Assembly: GCF_900156695.1 (NCBI RefSeq)
Contig: NZ_FTOM01000007.1
Coordinates: forward strand, 62,001 to 126,000
DNA: 64,000 bases
Direction: 5' to 3'
Source of the DNA: Phaeovulum vinaykumarii
Lineage (GTDB): Bacteria; Pseudomonadota; Alphaproteobacteria; Rhodobacterales; Rhodobacteraceae
Position 1 is the stretch's first letter; each line of letters opens with the position of its first letter. The position numbers and the translations under genes are program-made. This document shows positions 20,065-29,519 of this stretch, piece by piece. The notes beneath the pieces were generated by a model. The model saw only the letters and a list, made by a program, of their open reading frames with translations. It had not been told where the DNA came from and made no database searches.

Positions 20065-21006
20065 TCAGGCAGCGCTGGCGCGCGCCGCGCCACGGCCCGC
20101 GGCATGGAGCGCACAGACACCCGCGCCCGGCAACGCGCCCGCAGCCACGGCATCCAGCGTCACCCATTCGGCGGCGCCGGGCGTGTCGAAAAGCTTGCGC
20201 AGCAGCGCGTTGGTCAGCGCATGGCCCGCACGGATGCCGGTATAGCGGCCCAGGATCGGCCCGCCCGCCAGCGCCAGATCGCCCATCGCGTCCAGCATCT
20301 TGTGGCGCACGGCCTCGTCGCGGTGACGCAGCCCGCCGGGCGACAGCACCTTTTCACCGTCAACGACGACGGCGTTTTCATAGGTGCCCCCCAGCGCCAG
20401 CCCGCGCGCGCGCATCGCGTCGATATCGGCGGCGCGGCAGAAGGTGCGGCAATCCATCAACTCGCGCACGAAGGCGCCGTTGGCCATGTCCAGGCGCTTG
20501 CGCTGATGCCCGATGGCAGGATCGGCAAAGTCGATCTCGAAGCGGATCTCGAAACGCTCGGCCGGTTCGAGCCGCGCGCGCGCCTCGCCCATCTGCACCT
20601 CGACCGCCTGGCGGATCGCCAGGGCCCGCAGCGGCCGGTTCTGGCGGACCAGCCCGACGCGGCGGATCGCCTCGACGAAGGGCGCGGACGAGCCATCGAG
20701 GATCGGCACCTCGGGGGCGTCGATCACCAGCCGCGCGTTCTGCACCCCGCAGCCCGCCAGCGCGGCCATCACATGTTCGATGGTCGAGACCTGCGCCCCC
20801 GCAACGCTGTCCGAGAAGATGCGCGTGCACAGCCGCGCGTCCTCGACCCGGTCCCAGAGCGCGGGGATCTCGAGATGATCGAGATCGCTGCGCACGAAGC
20901 GCAGGCCGTGATCTTCGGGTGCGGGCTCGATACGCAGCCGCACGGGGCGGCCGGAATGAAGGCCGACCCCCTTGAAATCAATCGCGGAACGAAGCGTGGT
21001 CTGCAC
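20065..21006 (-). CDS. lpxC: UDP-3-O-acyl-N-acetylglucosamine deacetylase
   Basis: Zinc amidase catalysing the first committed step of lipid A synthesis. The 313-residue protein has both LpxC domains. Zinc ligands are His78 (in STIEHVMAALAG), His235 and Asp239 (in HKMLDAMGDLALAG), and Glu77 is the expected general base. VGLHSGRPVRL near the start and LDGSSAPFVEAI near 103 are further signatures. Translation starts at GTG with AGGGAG eight bases before it. ftsZ ends about 370 bases upstream and has its own terminator, so lpxC probably has a separate promoter within that gap. Confidence 0.96.
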   Translation of the reverse strand: MQTTLRSAIDFKGVGLHSGRPVRLRIEPAPEDHGLRFVRSDLDHLEIPALWDRVEDARLCTRIFSDSVAGAQVSTIEHVMAALAGCGVQNARLVIDAPEVPILDGSSAPFVEAIRRVGLVRQNRPLRALAIRQAVEVQMGEARARLEPAERFEIRFEIDFADPAIGHQRKRLDMANGAFVRELMDCRTFCRAADIDAMRARGLALGGTYENAVVVDGEKVLSPGGLRHRDEAVRHKMLDAMGDLALAGGPILGRYTGIRAGHALTNALLRKLFDTPGAAEWVTLDAVAAGALPGAGVCALHAAGRGAARASAA

Positions 21007-21280
21007 GGTCGATCTCCCTGCGCCGATGGCGCGCCATTCTTGCCGCGGAACCTGCGGCCAATCCCCCCCTACCCGCGCGAACGCCGATTATCGCGGCGCC
21101 CCCTGCGGCAGGATCGGGCCAGCCCTGCCCCGCGCCGGATTGCGCAGGAAACGACGGACTTTGTTGCACGATCAGCTAAACAACAGGGTCCAGCGAGGCA
21201 ATTCACAGATTGCAACAGGATGTAACAGAGGCGCCGCGTTGCGGCAACTTGCCGCCAACCTGGGGCTTAACCGTTGAGAA
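21007..21280. other. Intergenic region ahead of lpxC, no gene seen
   Basis: About 270 bases between the ftsZ terminator and the lpxC start carry no convincing coding frame. It is less GC-biased around 21170-21230, where the lpxC promoter probably lies, but I could not pick one hexamer pair with confidence. Confidence 0.5.
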
Positions 21281-21284
21281 CAAA

Positions 21285-21313
21285 CAAAAAAGGGGGCGCC
21301 GCTAGGCACCCCC
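21285..21313 (-). terminator. Rho-independent terminator of ftsZ
   Basis: On the minus strand GGGGGTGCC pairs with GGCGCCCCC (one U-G wobble in RNA, four-base loop) and runs straight into TTTTTT then GTTTG. It lies 64 bases after the ftsZ stop. Confidence 0.88.
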
Positions 21314-21376
21314 GATTTCCGTATCGTGATCGGATTTTCTGCCAATGCAAAAAATCGCGGCGCAGCTTTGGCCCGA

Positions 21377-23062
21377 TCAGTTGGCCTGACGGCGCAGGAA
21401 CGCCGGGATTTCGATGCGATCCTGATCGAAATCGCCCTCGTCCTCGTCGTCATATTGACTGGCCTGCGGCGGGGCGCGGCGCGCAGCCGGCGCCGCGGGG
21501 GCGGCGGCCCGCTCGGGGCGCTCCGGGGCGGCCTCGGCATTCCCGGTCATGCGGTTGATCAGCGAATTGATGCCAAAGCGCGGCTTCTCCCCGCCCCGCG
21601 CGGCGCCATGCGCGGCGGGCAGCGCGGGCGCTGCGGCACGGGTCGCGGCCATCGGCTGGGCCGGCTGGCGCGGCGCGGCGCCGGGCACACGGCCGGCGGC
21701 GGCATTCAGACGGGCCAGCGCCTCGGGGCTGGGGGTGCCGGGGGCTGCGCGACGGGGCGCGACAAAGCCCGACATGTCTTCCTGCGGCTCGGCGAAACCT
21801 TGCATCTGCGTCGGCGCGGCAGCGCGATAGGCCGGCGGCGGCAGCGCGTCATCCTCGGCGGCAAGATCATCCTCGAAAAGCGAGCGCGCGGGTTCGGACG
21901 CACGCGGCGCGGGCTGCGCCGGGGTCGCGGTCACGCCCGAGATCGACACGGCGGGACGGGCCTCGGCCGGCTGGGCGGCCGGCGCGGCACGCTCGGCCGC
22001 CGGCGCAGCCCGTTCGGGGCTGGGCGCAGGCGCGGGACGCTGGGACACGGCCTCGGCGGCGGCGCGGCGCGGGCTGGGCGCCTCGGCCGATTGCGGGGCT
22101 GCGTCGATGCCCGTCGCCACGACCGACACGCGCATCTGGCCTTCCATCTCGGGGTCGAGGGTCGAGCCGACGATGATGTTGGCCTCGGGGTCGACTTCCT
22201 CGCGGATGCGGTTGGCGGCCTCGTCCAGCTCGAAAAGGGTGAGGTCGTAACCGCCGGTGATGTTGATGAGAACGCCCCGCGCGCCGCGCAGCGAGATCTC
22301 GTCCAGCAGCGGGTTGGCGATGGCCTTCTCGGCGGCCTGAACGGCGCGGTCGTCGCCCTGGGCCTCGCCCGTGCCCATCATCGCCTTGCCCATCTCGTCC
22401 ATGACCGCGCGCACGTCGGCAAAGTCGAGGTTGATCAGGCCCGGACGCACCATCAGGTCGGTCACGCCCTTGACGCCCTGATAGAGCACGTCATCGGCCA
22501 TGGCGAAGGCTTCGGTGAAGGTGGTCTTCTCGTTGGCCAGACGGAACAGGTTCTGGTTGGGAATGACGATCAGCGTATCGACGACCTTCTGGAGCGCCTC
22601 GATGCCGGCCTCGGCCTGGCGCATCCGCTTGGTGCCCTCAAACTGGAACGGCTTGGTCACGACGCCCACGGTCAGCACGCCCAGCTCACGCGCGGCCTGC
22701 GCGATGATCGGGGCCGCGCCGGTGCCGGTGCCGCCACCCATCCCTGCGGTGATGAAGCACATGTGCACGCCCGCCAGATGATCGACGATCTGTTCGATCG
22801 ACTCCTCGGCGGCGGCGGCACCCACGGTGGCGCGCGCGCCCGCGCCCAGACCTTCGGTCACCTTCACGCCGATCTGGATGCGCGCCGACGAGCGCGATTG
22901 CTGCAACGCCTGGGCGTCGGTGTTGGCCACGACGAAATCGACCCCGGAGAGCTGCTTTTCGATCATGTTGTTGACCGCGTTGCCGCCCGCCCCGCCGACA
23001 CCAAAGACGGTGATGCGCGGCTTGAGTTCCTCGTGCTCGGCCATCGTCAGATTGAGTGCCAT
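21377..23062 (-). CDS. ftsZ: Cell division GTPase FtsZ with long C-terminal linker
   Basis: Tubulin-like GTPase that forms the division ring at the inner face of the membrane. The 561-residue protein has the GTP-binding signature GGGTGTG at residues 109-115 and the catalytic T7 loop NLDFAD near 206-211. The conserved globular part ends near 320. The remaining 240 residues are an Ala/Pro-rich linker ending in the conserved C-terminal peptide [12 protein letters not shown], the site that binds FtsA and other partners. E. coli FtsZ is about 383 residues, so the linker is long, as is usual in Rhodobacterales. A GGCGGGA ribosome site precedes the ATG. A terminator follows the stop. Confidence 0.97.
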   Translation of the reverse strand: MALNLTMAEHEELKPRITVFGVGGAGGNAVNNMIEKQLSGVDFVVANTDAQALQQSRSSARIQIGVKVTEGLGAGARATVGAAAAEESIEQIVDHLAGVHMCFITAGMGGGTGTGAAPIIAQAARELGVLTVGVVTKPFQFEGTKRMRQAEAGIEALQKVVDTLIVIPNQNLFRLANEKTTFTEAFAMADDVLYQGVKGVTDLMVRPGLINLDFADVRAVMDEMGKAMMGTGEAQGDDRAVQAAEKAIANPLLDEISLRGARGVLINITGGYDLTLFELDEAANRIREEVDPEANIIVGSTLDPEMEGQMRVSVVATGIDAAPQSAEAPSPRRAAAEAVSQRPAPAPSPERAAPAAERAAPAAQPAEARPAVSISGVTATPAQPAPRASEPARSLFEDDLAAEDDALPPPAYRAAAPTQMQGFAEPQEDMSGFVAPRRAAPGTPSPEALARLNAAAGRVPGAAPRQPAQPMAATRAAAPALPAAHGAARGGEKPRFGINSLINRMTGNAEAAPERPERAAAPAAPAARRAPPQASQYDDEDEGDFDQDRIEIPAFLRRQAN

Positions 23063-23230
23063 GTCGTCCCGCCTTGCTTGTTCCGGCCCGTTCGGCGCGG
23101 TTTCCAGAATATTTGGCCGATTTTAACGGGCGGCGCGCGCGGCGTCACCTAAAAAACCGACGGAAAACACAAAATCTGGCGCGTCAGAAACACCCTCTGG
23201 CGGGATTTCGCGCACGCAACAGAATGTGGT

Positions 23231-23249
23231 GTGGGGGCAAGGCCCCCAC
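23231..23249 (-). terminator. GC hairpin between ftsA and ftsZ (terminator or attenuator)
   Basis: GTGGGGGC and GCCCCCAC form a perfect eight-pair stem 24 bases after the ftsA stop. No T-run follows on the minus strand, so it may only reduce read-through or stabilise the upstream mRNA. The AT-richer DNA from about 23090 to 23180 would be the natural place for a separate ftsZ promoter. Confidence 0.5.
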
Positions 23250-23272
23250 CGTAGCGTTTGTAAGGCCCGGCG

Positions 23273-24607
23273 CTACCAATTGGCACGGAACCACCGCAGC
23301 GCGCGGCGCAGCGACCGCGCGGGGTAGCGCTCGGCCGGAATTTCGAAATCCCACCACTCATCTTGCGGATGCGCGGCGAAAAGCGCCAGCCCCACGGCGG
23401 CGGAAAATCCCGGCCCGGTCGCGGCCTGCGGCAGCCCCGCCACCCGCAGCGGACGCCCCAGGCGCAGGTTCTGGCCCAGGATGCGCGCGGCCAGCCCGTC
23501 CAGACCGGGGATCTGGCTTGCGCCGCCGGTCAGCACGATCTGCTGGCAGGGCAGCTGGTCAAAGCCCGCATGGTCGAGAATGGCGCGCACCTCCTCGAGG
23601 ATTTCCTCGACGCGCGGGCGCATGATGGCGATCAGATCGGCGCGGCTGACGCGGCGGCGGTCCTTGTCCCAATCGCCGGTCTCGGCGCCGATCTCGATCA
23701 TCTCGCGGTCGTCGGCGCCGGTGGCGTGGATGCCGCCGTGGAAGGTCTTGAGCCGCTCGGCGGTGGCCAGCGGCACCTGAAGCCCCTTGGCGATATCCAT
23801 CGTGATCGTGTCGCCACCCATCCGCACCGCATCGGCGAAGATCATGTGTTTCTTTATGAAAATCGACACGCCCGTGGCGCCGCCGCCCATGTCGATGCAG
23901 GCCGCGCCCAGTTCCTGTTCATCCTCGACCAGCGCCGAGATCGCCGAGACATAGGCCGACGACGCCACGCCGGCCAGTTCGAGGTCACAGCGTTTCACGC
24001 AATAGGCCAGCGTCTGAAGCGCCGCGGCATCGACCGACAGAAGATGCATGTCCACCGCCAGCTTGTGGCCCAGCTGCCCGCGCGGATCCTTGAGGCCCGA
24101 ACGGTGATCGAGCGCGAAATTCACCGGCTGGGCATGCAGCACCTCACGCCCCGCGCCCAGATCGGGCACATCGCAGCTGGCCAGCGCGCGCGCCACATCC
24201 TGTTCGCTGACCGGGCCATCGGCCACCTCGACCTCGCCCGCCAGGCCGTAGGAGCGCGGCCCCGCCCCCGAGAAACAGGCGATGACGTGATCGACCCGAA
24301 CCCCGGCCATCTTCTGCGCCGCCTGCACCGCGGTGCGAATGGCGCGTTCGGTCTCGGCCACGGCGTCGATCTCGCCGAAGCGCACGCCGCGCGCGCGGGT
24401 CGTGGCCGCGCCGATGATGCGAAAGGCCGACTGGCCGGCCATCGAGCCCACGCCCTCGCTTTCGGCAAAGGCATCGGGGCCGTCAAAGCGCAGCACCAGG
24501 CAGGCAATCTTCGAGCTGCCCACATCCAGAATGGCGATCACGCCCCGCTGGATCGCGGCACGGCGCATCGCACGCATGGCACGCTGGGCTTGATAAAGAT
24601 CGGTCAT
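23273..24607 (-). CDS. ftsA: Cell division protein FtsA
   Basis: Actin-like ATPase that ties FtsZ filaments to the inner membrane and recruits later divisome proteins. The 444-residue protein has the phosphate-1 segment VIAILDVGSSKIACLV near residue 25, a phosphate-2 segment CIDMGGGATGVSIF near 240 and adenosine motif QQIVLTGGASQIPGL near 358. The 1C domain lies between them. The C-terminus PARSLRRALRWFRANW is a basic amphipathic helix expected to bind the membrane. About 20 residues precede the core, a short extension common in the order. ftsQ ends 24 bases upstream, so the two are cotranscribed. Confidence 0.96.
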   Translation of the reverse strand: MTDLYQAQRAMRAMRRAAIQRGVIAILDVGSSKIACLVLRFDGPDAFAESEGVGSMAGQSAFRIIGAATTRARGVRFGEIDAVAETERAIRTAVQAAQKMAGVRVDHVIACFSGAGPRSYGLAGEVEVADGPVSEQDVARALASCDVPDLGAGREVLHAQPVNFALDHRSGLKDPRGQLGHKLAVDMHLLSVDAAALQTLAYCVKRCDLELAGVASSAYVSAISALVEDEQELGAACIDMGGGATGVSIFIKKHMIFADAVRMGGDTITMDIAKGLQVPLATAERLKTFHGGIHATGADDREMIEIGAETGDWDKDRRRVSRADLIAIMRPRVEEILEEVRAILDHAGFDQLPCQQIVLTGGASQIPGLDGLAARILGQNLRLGRPLRVAGLPQAATGPGFSAAVGLALFAAHPQDEWWDFEIPAERYPARSLRRALRWFRANW

Positions 24608-24631
24608 GTTCGTCGTATCCCTGTCGCTGCC

Positions 24632-25984
24632 CTAGTGGGTAACCTGCATTTCCAAGGCCTTGATCCGGCGGTATTCCCCTTGCGCGGCTTCGGTCAGCCG
24701 CACGGTCGGGCGTTCGGCCAGGCGCATGTCCACCTGCACGAAATCGCGCGCCAGAAGGTCTTCGGCCTTGTCGAGCGCCAGCACCCGGCGCAGCGCGGCC
24801 ACGGGGTTCTCGGCCGGCAGCAAAAGCCGCCGATCACCGGTCAGCACCATGTCCCAGCGCCGCTCGCCGACCCGCACGAGGCCGCGCAGCTGCGGCAGGA
24901 TCGGCGCCGCGACCGACAAGAGCCGCAGCGCCTCGGGCACCGCCTCCTGCGCCCCCTGCCCCGCGATCAGCCCCAGGTCGGGCCGGTTCGACCGCCCCAC
25001 CAGCGTGGCGACGCGGTGACCGGTCGCATCCAGCATTTCAAGCCCGCCGGCATGGCGCCACAGGATCGCCGGCACGCGCTCGCGCACCGCGATCTCGATC
25101 GTGCCGTTCCGGATGGCCAGATCGACCGAGGACACCGCGTCCAGCCGCACGATCTGCGCGCGCAGATCGGCCAGGTCGATGTCGAAGCTCGAGGCCGGCA
25201 GGGCCACGGGCAGCATGGCGCGGATGGCGCCATCGACCGGCGCCGAGGCCCCGGTGATGCGCATCCGCTCCACGCGGAATTCGGGGCGGGCCTCGATGGC
25301 CTCGCGCAGCGCCTCGTAGCGGCCGACCAGATCGGCGCGGCGGCCTTCGTCGCCCAGCCACAGACCCAGCCCCAGCACCACCACGAAGACCGGCACGCCG
25401 ATCCGCGTCAACGACCGGAAGACCGGGGTCAGCCAGAGCCGTTGCAGCCGATAGGCCAGCCGCGACGGCGCCGGATCGCGCCGCGCCGCGGGGGCGGCGG
25501 CGCCCTGCGCCTCGGGGTCGGGCAGGCCCAGACGACGGGCAATGGCGCGGGCCAGCGCCGGGTGACGGCGGGCCAGGGAATTGTCGTCGCGGCGACGCGC
25601 GGCAGCGGCGCGGGTCACGGCCTCGGCACTGGCGCGGGCGGGCGCGTCCTCAAGATTGGCGGCCGCGTCGGGGGCCTCGACCAGCCAGCGCGGCTGCGGC
25701 CAGGCGCCCGGCCCGGCCCCGGCGTCACCGGCGGCGAAATCGGTGTCGGGGGCGGCGTGGAAGGGCAAGACCTCAGGCGTCTGCGGATCGAAAGCCGGCG
25801 CGTGCAGGTGCAGATCCTCGGCCGTGGCGCGCTGATGGGGGGGCGAGAAATGCTCGGGCGGCATCTGCGCCGGCGCGCCCTGGCGCGGCATCTCGCGCCA
25901 GCGCGGCGCCGACATGATCGGGTCGTGGCGTTCGGCGGCGTGCAGCCGGTCGGTCAGAACACGCGCAGAGCCTAGCGATCGCAT
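24632..25984 (-). CDS. ftsQ: Cell division protein FtsQ with unusually long cytoplasmic N-terminus
   Basis: Bitopic divisome protein that links the cytoplasmic and periplasmic parts of the division machine. The 450-residue product has one membrane helix at about 193-211 ([18 protein letters not shown]). A POTRA domain follows ([24 protein letters not shown]), then the FtsQ beta domain. The roughly 190 residues before the helix are Ala/Pro/His-rich and probably disordered, much longer than the 20-100 residues seen in many FtsQ proteins. The ATG is supported by GGGAG at eight bases and by a 13-base overlap with the end of ddlB. Later ATGs (residues 24, 32 and 41) exist but lack good ribosome sites. 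Identity is certain, the exact start a little less so. Confidence 0.92.
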   Translation of the reverse strand: MRSLGSARVLTDRLHAAERHDPIMSAPRWREMPRQGAPAQMPPEHFSPPHQRATAEDLHLHAPAFDPQTPEVLPFHAAPDTDFAAGDAGAGPGAWPQPRWLVEAPDAAANLEDAPARASAEAVTRAAAARRRDDNSLARRHPALARAIARRLGLPDPEAQGAAAPAARRDPAPSRLAYRLQRLWLTPVFRSLTRIGVPVFVVVLGLGLWLGDEGRRADLVGRYEALREAIEARPEFRVERMRITGASAPVDGAIRAMLPVALPASSFDIDLADLRAQIVRLDAVSSVDLAIRNGTIEIAVRERVPAILWRHAGGLEMLDATGHRVATLVGRSNRPDLGLIAGQGAQEAVPEALRLLSVAAPILPQLRGLVRVGERRWDMVLTGDRRLLLPAENPVAALRRVLALDKAEDLLARDFVQVDMRLAERPTVRLTEAAQGEYRRIKALEMQVTH

Positions 25985-26895
25985 GAAGCGTCTCCCACCA
26001 TCCAGCGGCAAAGATCCGGAAACCCGATCCCCAGATGCGCGGCCTGTTCGGGCGCAAGCGAGGTGGGCGTCATGCCGGGCTGGGTGTTGATCTCGAGGAT
26101 CACCAGCCCGTCACGCCCGCGGGTGTCATCCCAGCGGAAATCGGTGCGGCTGACGCCGCGGCAACCCAGAACGTCATGCGCCCGGCGCGCCATCTCGAGA
26201 CAGGCGGCCTCGATCTCGGCGGGGATCTGCGCGGGCAGCACGTGGCGCGAGCCGCCGGGGCGATACTTGGCGTCGTAATCATACCAGCCCGAGGTCAGGA
26301 TCTCGGTCACGCACAGCGCCCGGTCGCCCATGACCGTCACCGTCAGCTCGCGGCCCGGCGCATAGGCCTCGACCAGAACCTGATCGGGCATCTCCGCCGA
26401 CAGCTGCGGCGGCGCATTGGCGGCGTCTTGCACGATATAGACCCCCACCGACGAGCCTTCGGCATTGGGCTTGACCACATAGGGCGGCGGCAGGATGTGG
26501 CGGGCGCTGACATCTTCGCGCGCGGCCATGACCCCGGCCGCGACCGGCAGGCCCGCGGCGGCAAAGGCGGCCTTGGCGCGGGTCTTGTCCATCGCCAGCG
26601 CCGAAGCCAGAACGCCCGAATGCGTATAGGGGATACGCGCCCATTCCAGGACGCCTTGCACGCAGCCATCCTCGCCCCAGCGACCATGGAGCGCGTTGAA
26701 CGCGACATCGGGAGAGATTTCGGACAGACGTCGGGCCAGGTCGGGGCCGGCATCGACCTCGATCACCTCGAAACCCGCCGCACGCAGCGCCTGGGCACAT
26801 TCGCGCCCCGACGACAGGGACACGTCGCGCTCGGCCGACATGCCACCCATCAATACCGCAACACGGAGGGATGCCCTGCTCGACACACCCGCCAT
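25972..26895 (-). CDS. ddlB: D-alanine--D-alanine ligase
   Basis: ATP-grasp enzyme that joins two D-alanines for the peptidoglycan stem peptide, cytoplasmic. The 307-residue chain has the family N-terminus [37 protein letters not shown] near 82 and [15 protein letters not shown] near 105. [16 protein letters not shown] lies near 153, and the magnesium-binding [22 protein letters not shown] is near the end. AAGGAA precedes the ATG. The 3' end overlaps ftsQ by 13 bases. The gap to murB upstream is about 180 bases and holds no convincing gene. Confidence 0.96.
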   Translation of the reverse strand: MAGVSSRASLRVAVLMGGMSAERDVSLSSGRECAQALRAAGFEVIEVDAGPDLARRLSEISPDVAFNALHGRWGEDGCVQGVLEWARIPYTHSGVLASALAMDKTRAKAAFAAAGLPVAAGVMAAREDVSARHILPPPYVVKPNAEGSSVGVYIVQDAANAPPQLSAEMPDQVLVEAYAPGRELTVTVMGDRALCVTEILTSGWYDYDAKYRPGGSRHVLPAQIPAEIEAACLEMARRAHDVLGCRGVSRTDFRWDDTRGRDGLVILEINTQPGMTPTSLAPEQAAHLGIGFPDLCRWMVGDASCDR

Positions 26896-27075
26896 CTGTT
26901 TCCTTGCCGGGATCGTTGCCCGGTCTGCCTGTGCCGGGAAACCCCGGCTTCACGTGCCTCCAGCCGCTTGGGCTGATTTCTTGTTCACGCGGCCTTTGCT
27001 GGCCGTCTGCATGCTGCGCGGCGCATTTGCCCCCGGCGTCGACCTTCTGAGAGCCGAACATCCGGAGGGCGAGCG

Positions 27076-28050
27076 TCACCCCTTGGGGTCACCCACGCGC
27101 ATGATTTCCCATTGTAGCGAAATTCCGCTGTTCTGCAAAACCTTTTTGCGCACTTCCTCACCCAGCCCCTCAAGGTCGGCGGCCGAGGCCCCGCCGGTGT
27201 TGATCAGGAAGTTGGCATGTTTGGGGGACATCTGGGCTCCACCCAAGGTTGCGCCACGCATTCCGGCCGCCTCGATCAGTGCCCAGGCCTTGCGCTCGTG
27301 GGTGTCATCCGCCCGCCCCGTGGAGGACGCGCCCGACGGATTGCGGAAGGTCGAACCGGCCGAGCGGTCCTTGGTCGGCTGCGCGGCATCGCGGCGCGCG
27401 ATCTGCTCTTCCATGCGGGCGTGAAGGGCCGCCGGATCGCCTGCCGGCGCATCAAAGAGCGCCGAGACCACGACCCAGCCTTCCGGAAGATGGCTCTCGC
27501 GGTAGCCCAGGCGCAGATCGGCCGCCGCCAGCGTCACGATCTGGCCCGCGCGGGTGACGACGCGCACCGAGACCAGCCGGTCGGCGACATATTCGCCATA
27601 GCAGCCCGCATTCATGCGCACGGCGCCGCCGATGCTGCCGGGGATGGTGCGCAGGAAGGTCAGGTCGCGCCCGGCTTCAGCGGCGCGGCGCGCAACATGG
27701 GCATCAAGCGCCGCGGCCCCGGCCTCGACGCGCCCCTCGGGGGTGATGGTGATGGCGTTGAAGCCGCGGCCCAGGCGGATGACCAGCCCGCGGATGCCAC
27801 CGTCGCGCACGATCAGGTTCGAGCCAACACCCATCGGGAAGACCGGCACCGACGGGTCGAGACGCGCCAGGACATCGGCCAGATCGTCCAGATCGGCGGG
27901 CTGGAACAGCCAGTCCGCCGGCCCGCCCACGCGCAGCCAGGTCAGATCGGCCAGCGGCCGCGCGGCGGTCAGCGGCCCGCGCGGCGCGGGGCCCGAAAGG
28001 GGCAGCGCAGGGCCCGCATCCGGGCCGGAGGGGGGATCGGTGTCATGCAT
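27076..28050 (-). CDS. murB: UDP-N-acetylenolpyruvoylglucosamine reductase
   Basis: FAD enzyme that reduces enolpyruvyl-UDP-GlcNAc to UDP-MurNAc with NADPH, in cytoplasmic peptidoglycan precursor synthesis. The 324-residue chain has [13 protein letters not shown] near residue 47, the FAD motif [20 protein letters not shown] near 82, [17 protein letters not shown] near 143, the catalytic Ser in [11 protein letters not shown] near 238 and KHANFLIN near 290. That pattern is the shorter, YxG-lacking class of MurB. The ATG giving MHDTDPPS is the best-supported start by length, although its ribosome site is weak and upstream in-frame codons exist. Its upstream neighbour is recA, where murC would be expected in relatives. 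Confidence 0.93.
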   Translation of the reverse strand: MHDTDPPSGPDAGPALPLSGPAPRGPLTAARPLADLTWLRVGGPADWLFQPADLDDLADVLARLDPSVPVFPMGVGSNLIVRDGGIRGLVIRLGRGFNAITITPEGRVEAGAAALDAHVARRAAEAGRDLTFLRTIPGSIGGAVRMNAGCYGEYVADRLVSVRVVTRAGQIVTLAAADLRLGYRESHLPEGWVVVSALFDAPAGDPAALHARMEEQIARRDAAQPTKDRSAGSTFRNPSGASSTGRADDTHERKAWALIEAAGMRGATLGGAQMSPKHANFLINTGGASAADLEGLGEEVRKKVLQNSGISLQWEIMRVGDPKG

Positions 28051-28167
28051 GCCGGCCGTGGTAGCGCGCAGCGGGGCGCCGCGCAAGCGCCCTGCCCCGT
28101 GCAAGCCCACCCATGCAAGAACGCCCATGCTAGAACGGGCACCCTCGGCCAACGCCCGCTGCGGGCG

Positions 28168-29238
28168 TCAGTCTTCCATCAGCGCGTCGGGGTCATCCTC
28201 GGTCGCGCCGAAATCCAGCCCGTGGCTGGCGCGGATCTTGTCCTCGATCGAATGGGCCATGTCGGGGTGGTCGCGCAGGAATTGCTTGGCATTCTCGCGA
28301 CCCTGGCCGATGCGTTCGTCGCCATAGGAATACCAGGCGCCGGACTTGTCGACGACCCCGGCCTTGACGCCCAGGTCGATCAGCTCGCCCACCTTCGAGA
28401 TGCCCTCGCCATACATGATGTCGAATTCCACCTGCTTGAAGGGCGGCGCGACCTTGTTCTTGACGACCTTGACCTTGGTGGCATTGCCGACCACCTCGTC
28501 GCGGTCCTTGATCGAGCCGGTGCGGCGGATATCGAGCCGCACGGAGGCATAGAATTTCAGCGCGTTGCCGCCCGAGGTGGTCTCGGGGCTGCCGAACATG
28601 ACGCCGATCTTCATGCGGATCTGGTTGATGAAGATCACCATGCAGTTCGAGCGCCCGATCGAGGCGGTCAGCTTGCGCATGGCCTGGCTCATCAGGCGGG
28701 CCTGGGCGCCGACGGTGGCGTCGCCCATGTCGCCCTCGATCTCGGCCTTGGGGGTCAGCGCCGCCACCGAGTCGACGACGACCAGGCTGACCGCGCCCGA
28801 GCGCACCAGCGTGTCGACGATTTCCAGCGCCTGTTCGCCGGTATCGGGCTGCGAGATCAGCAGATCGTCGAGGTTGACGCCCAGCTTGCGCGCATATTGC
28901 GGGTCAAGCGCGTGTTCGGCGTCGACAAAGGCGCAGACGCCGCCCTTCTTCTGTTCCTCGGCGATGCAATGCAGCGTCAGCGTGGTCTTGCCCGAGCTTT
29001 CGGGGCCATAGATCTCGATGATCCGGCCCTTGGGAAGACCGCCGATCCCCAGCGCGATATCGAGGCCCAGAGATCCGGTCGAGGTCGCCTCGATCTCGGC
29101 GGCGGGGTTCTCGGCCCCCAGCCGCATGATCGAGCCCTTGCCGAACTGCCGTTCGATCTGGGCCAGCGCTGCATCGAGCGCCTTCTGCTTGTCTGCGCTG
29201 CGTTTGTCCGTCATGTCGAAAAGGCTCGCACCTGCCAT
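28168..29238 (-). CDS. recA: Recombinase RecA
   Basis: ATP-dependent strand-exchange protein and co-protease for LexA cleavage in the SOS response. The 356-residue chain has Walker A GPESSGKT at residues 78-85, Walker [11 protein letters not shown] near 150, QALRQMRKL-like MSQAMRKL and loop 2 [27 protein letters not shown] near 200. The C-terminus is acidic ([10 protein letters not shown]). The ATG giving MAGASLFD follows AAGGA; the frame is open upstream but that part is promoter DNA. A sigma70-like promoter overlapped by three evenly spaced GTTC boxes lies about 60-110 bases before the ATG. murB follows after about 120 bases. Confidence 0.97.
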   Translation of the reverse strand: MAGASLFDMTDKRSADKQKALDAALAQIERQFGKGSIMRLGAENPAAEIEATSTGSLGLDIALGIGGLPKGRIIEIYGPESSGKTTLTLHCIAEEQKKGGVCAFVDAEHALDPQYARKLGVNLDDLLISQPDTGEQALEIVDTLVRSGAVSLVVVDSVAALTPKAEIEGDMGDATVGAQARLMSQAMRKLTASIGRSNCMVIFINQIRMKIGVMFGSPETTSGGNALKFYASVRLDIRRTGSIKDRDEVVGNATKVKVVKNKVAPPFKQVEFDIMYGEGISKVGELIDLGVKAGVVDKSGAWYSYGDERIGQGRENAKQFLRDHPDMAHSIEDKIRASHGLDFGATEDDPDALMED

Positions 29239-29296
29239 TGCCTTCGTCCTTATCCCACAGGCCCACCGCGGCGGCAATCCGCCTTTCCGGCTTCGT

Positions 29297-29322
29297 GTTC
29301 CCCACATGTTCCCTACTTGTTC
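29297..29322. promoter_or_regulatory. Triple GTTC operator (alphaproteobacterial SOS/LexA box) of recA
   Basis: GTTC occurs at 29297-29300, 29308-29311 and 29319-29322, each pair separated by exactly seven bases. This gives two overlapping copies of the GTTC-N7-GTTC direct repeat recognised by LexA in alphaproteobacteria. The last GTTC overlaps the -10 position of the proposed recA promoter, which fits repression by occlusion. On the transcribed strand it reads GAAC-N7-GAAC-N7-GAAC. Confidence 0.85.
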
Positions 29323-29349
29323 GGTATCACCCGGAACAAATCGAGTCAA
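29321..29349 (-). promoter_or_regulatory. Candidate sigma70 promoter of recA
   Basis: On the minus strand TTGACT is followed after 17 bases by TACCGA, and the start of recA lies about 80 bases further on. The -35 hexamer is strong and the -10 weak. The overlap with the GTTC boxes supports the placement. Confidence 0.45.
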
Positions 29350-29519
29350 TTTGGATGACGCCCAACTTCCGCCATCTTGCTTAATTTTGCGTTACCGCAA
29401 ACGCGGGGCCAGCCCGCCGACCGGCACGGGGGGATGGCGCAGGCTGCGGCGGGATCGGCGGTTTACCTGCCCCGCAGCGCCGGGTATGCAGGGCCCGAGA
29501 TCCAAGGCAGGAACCGATC

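Noticed and set aside
26896-27075. Possible small gene between ddlB and murB
   Set aside because: The only open frame there runs on into antisense-like sequence across ddlB, with no ribosome site or conserved pattern.
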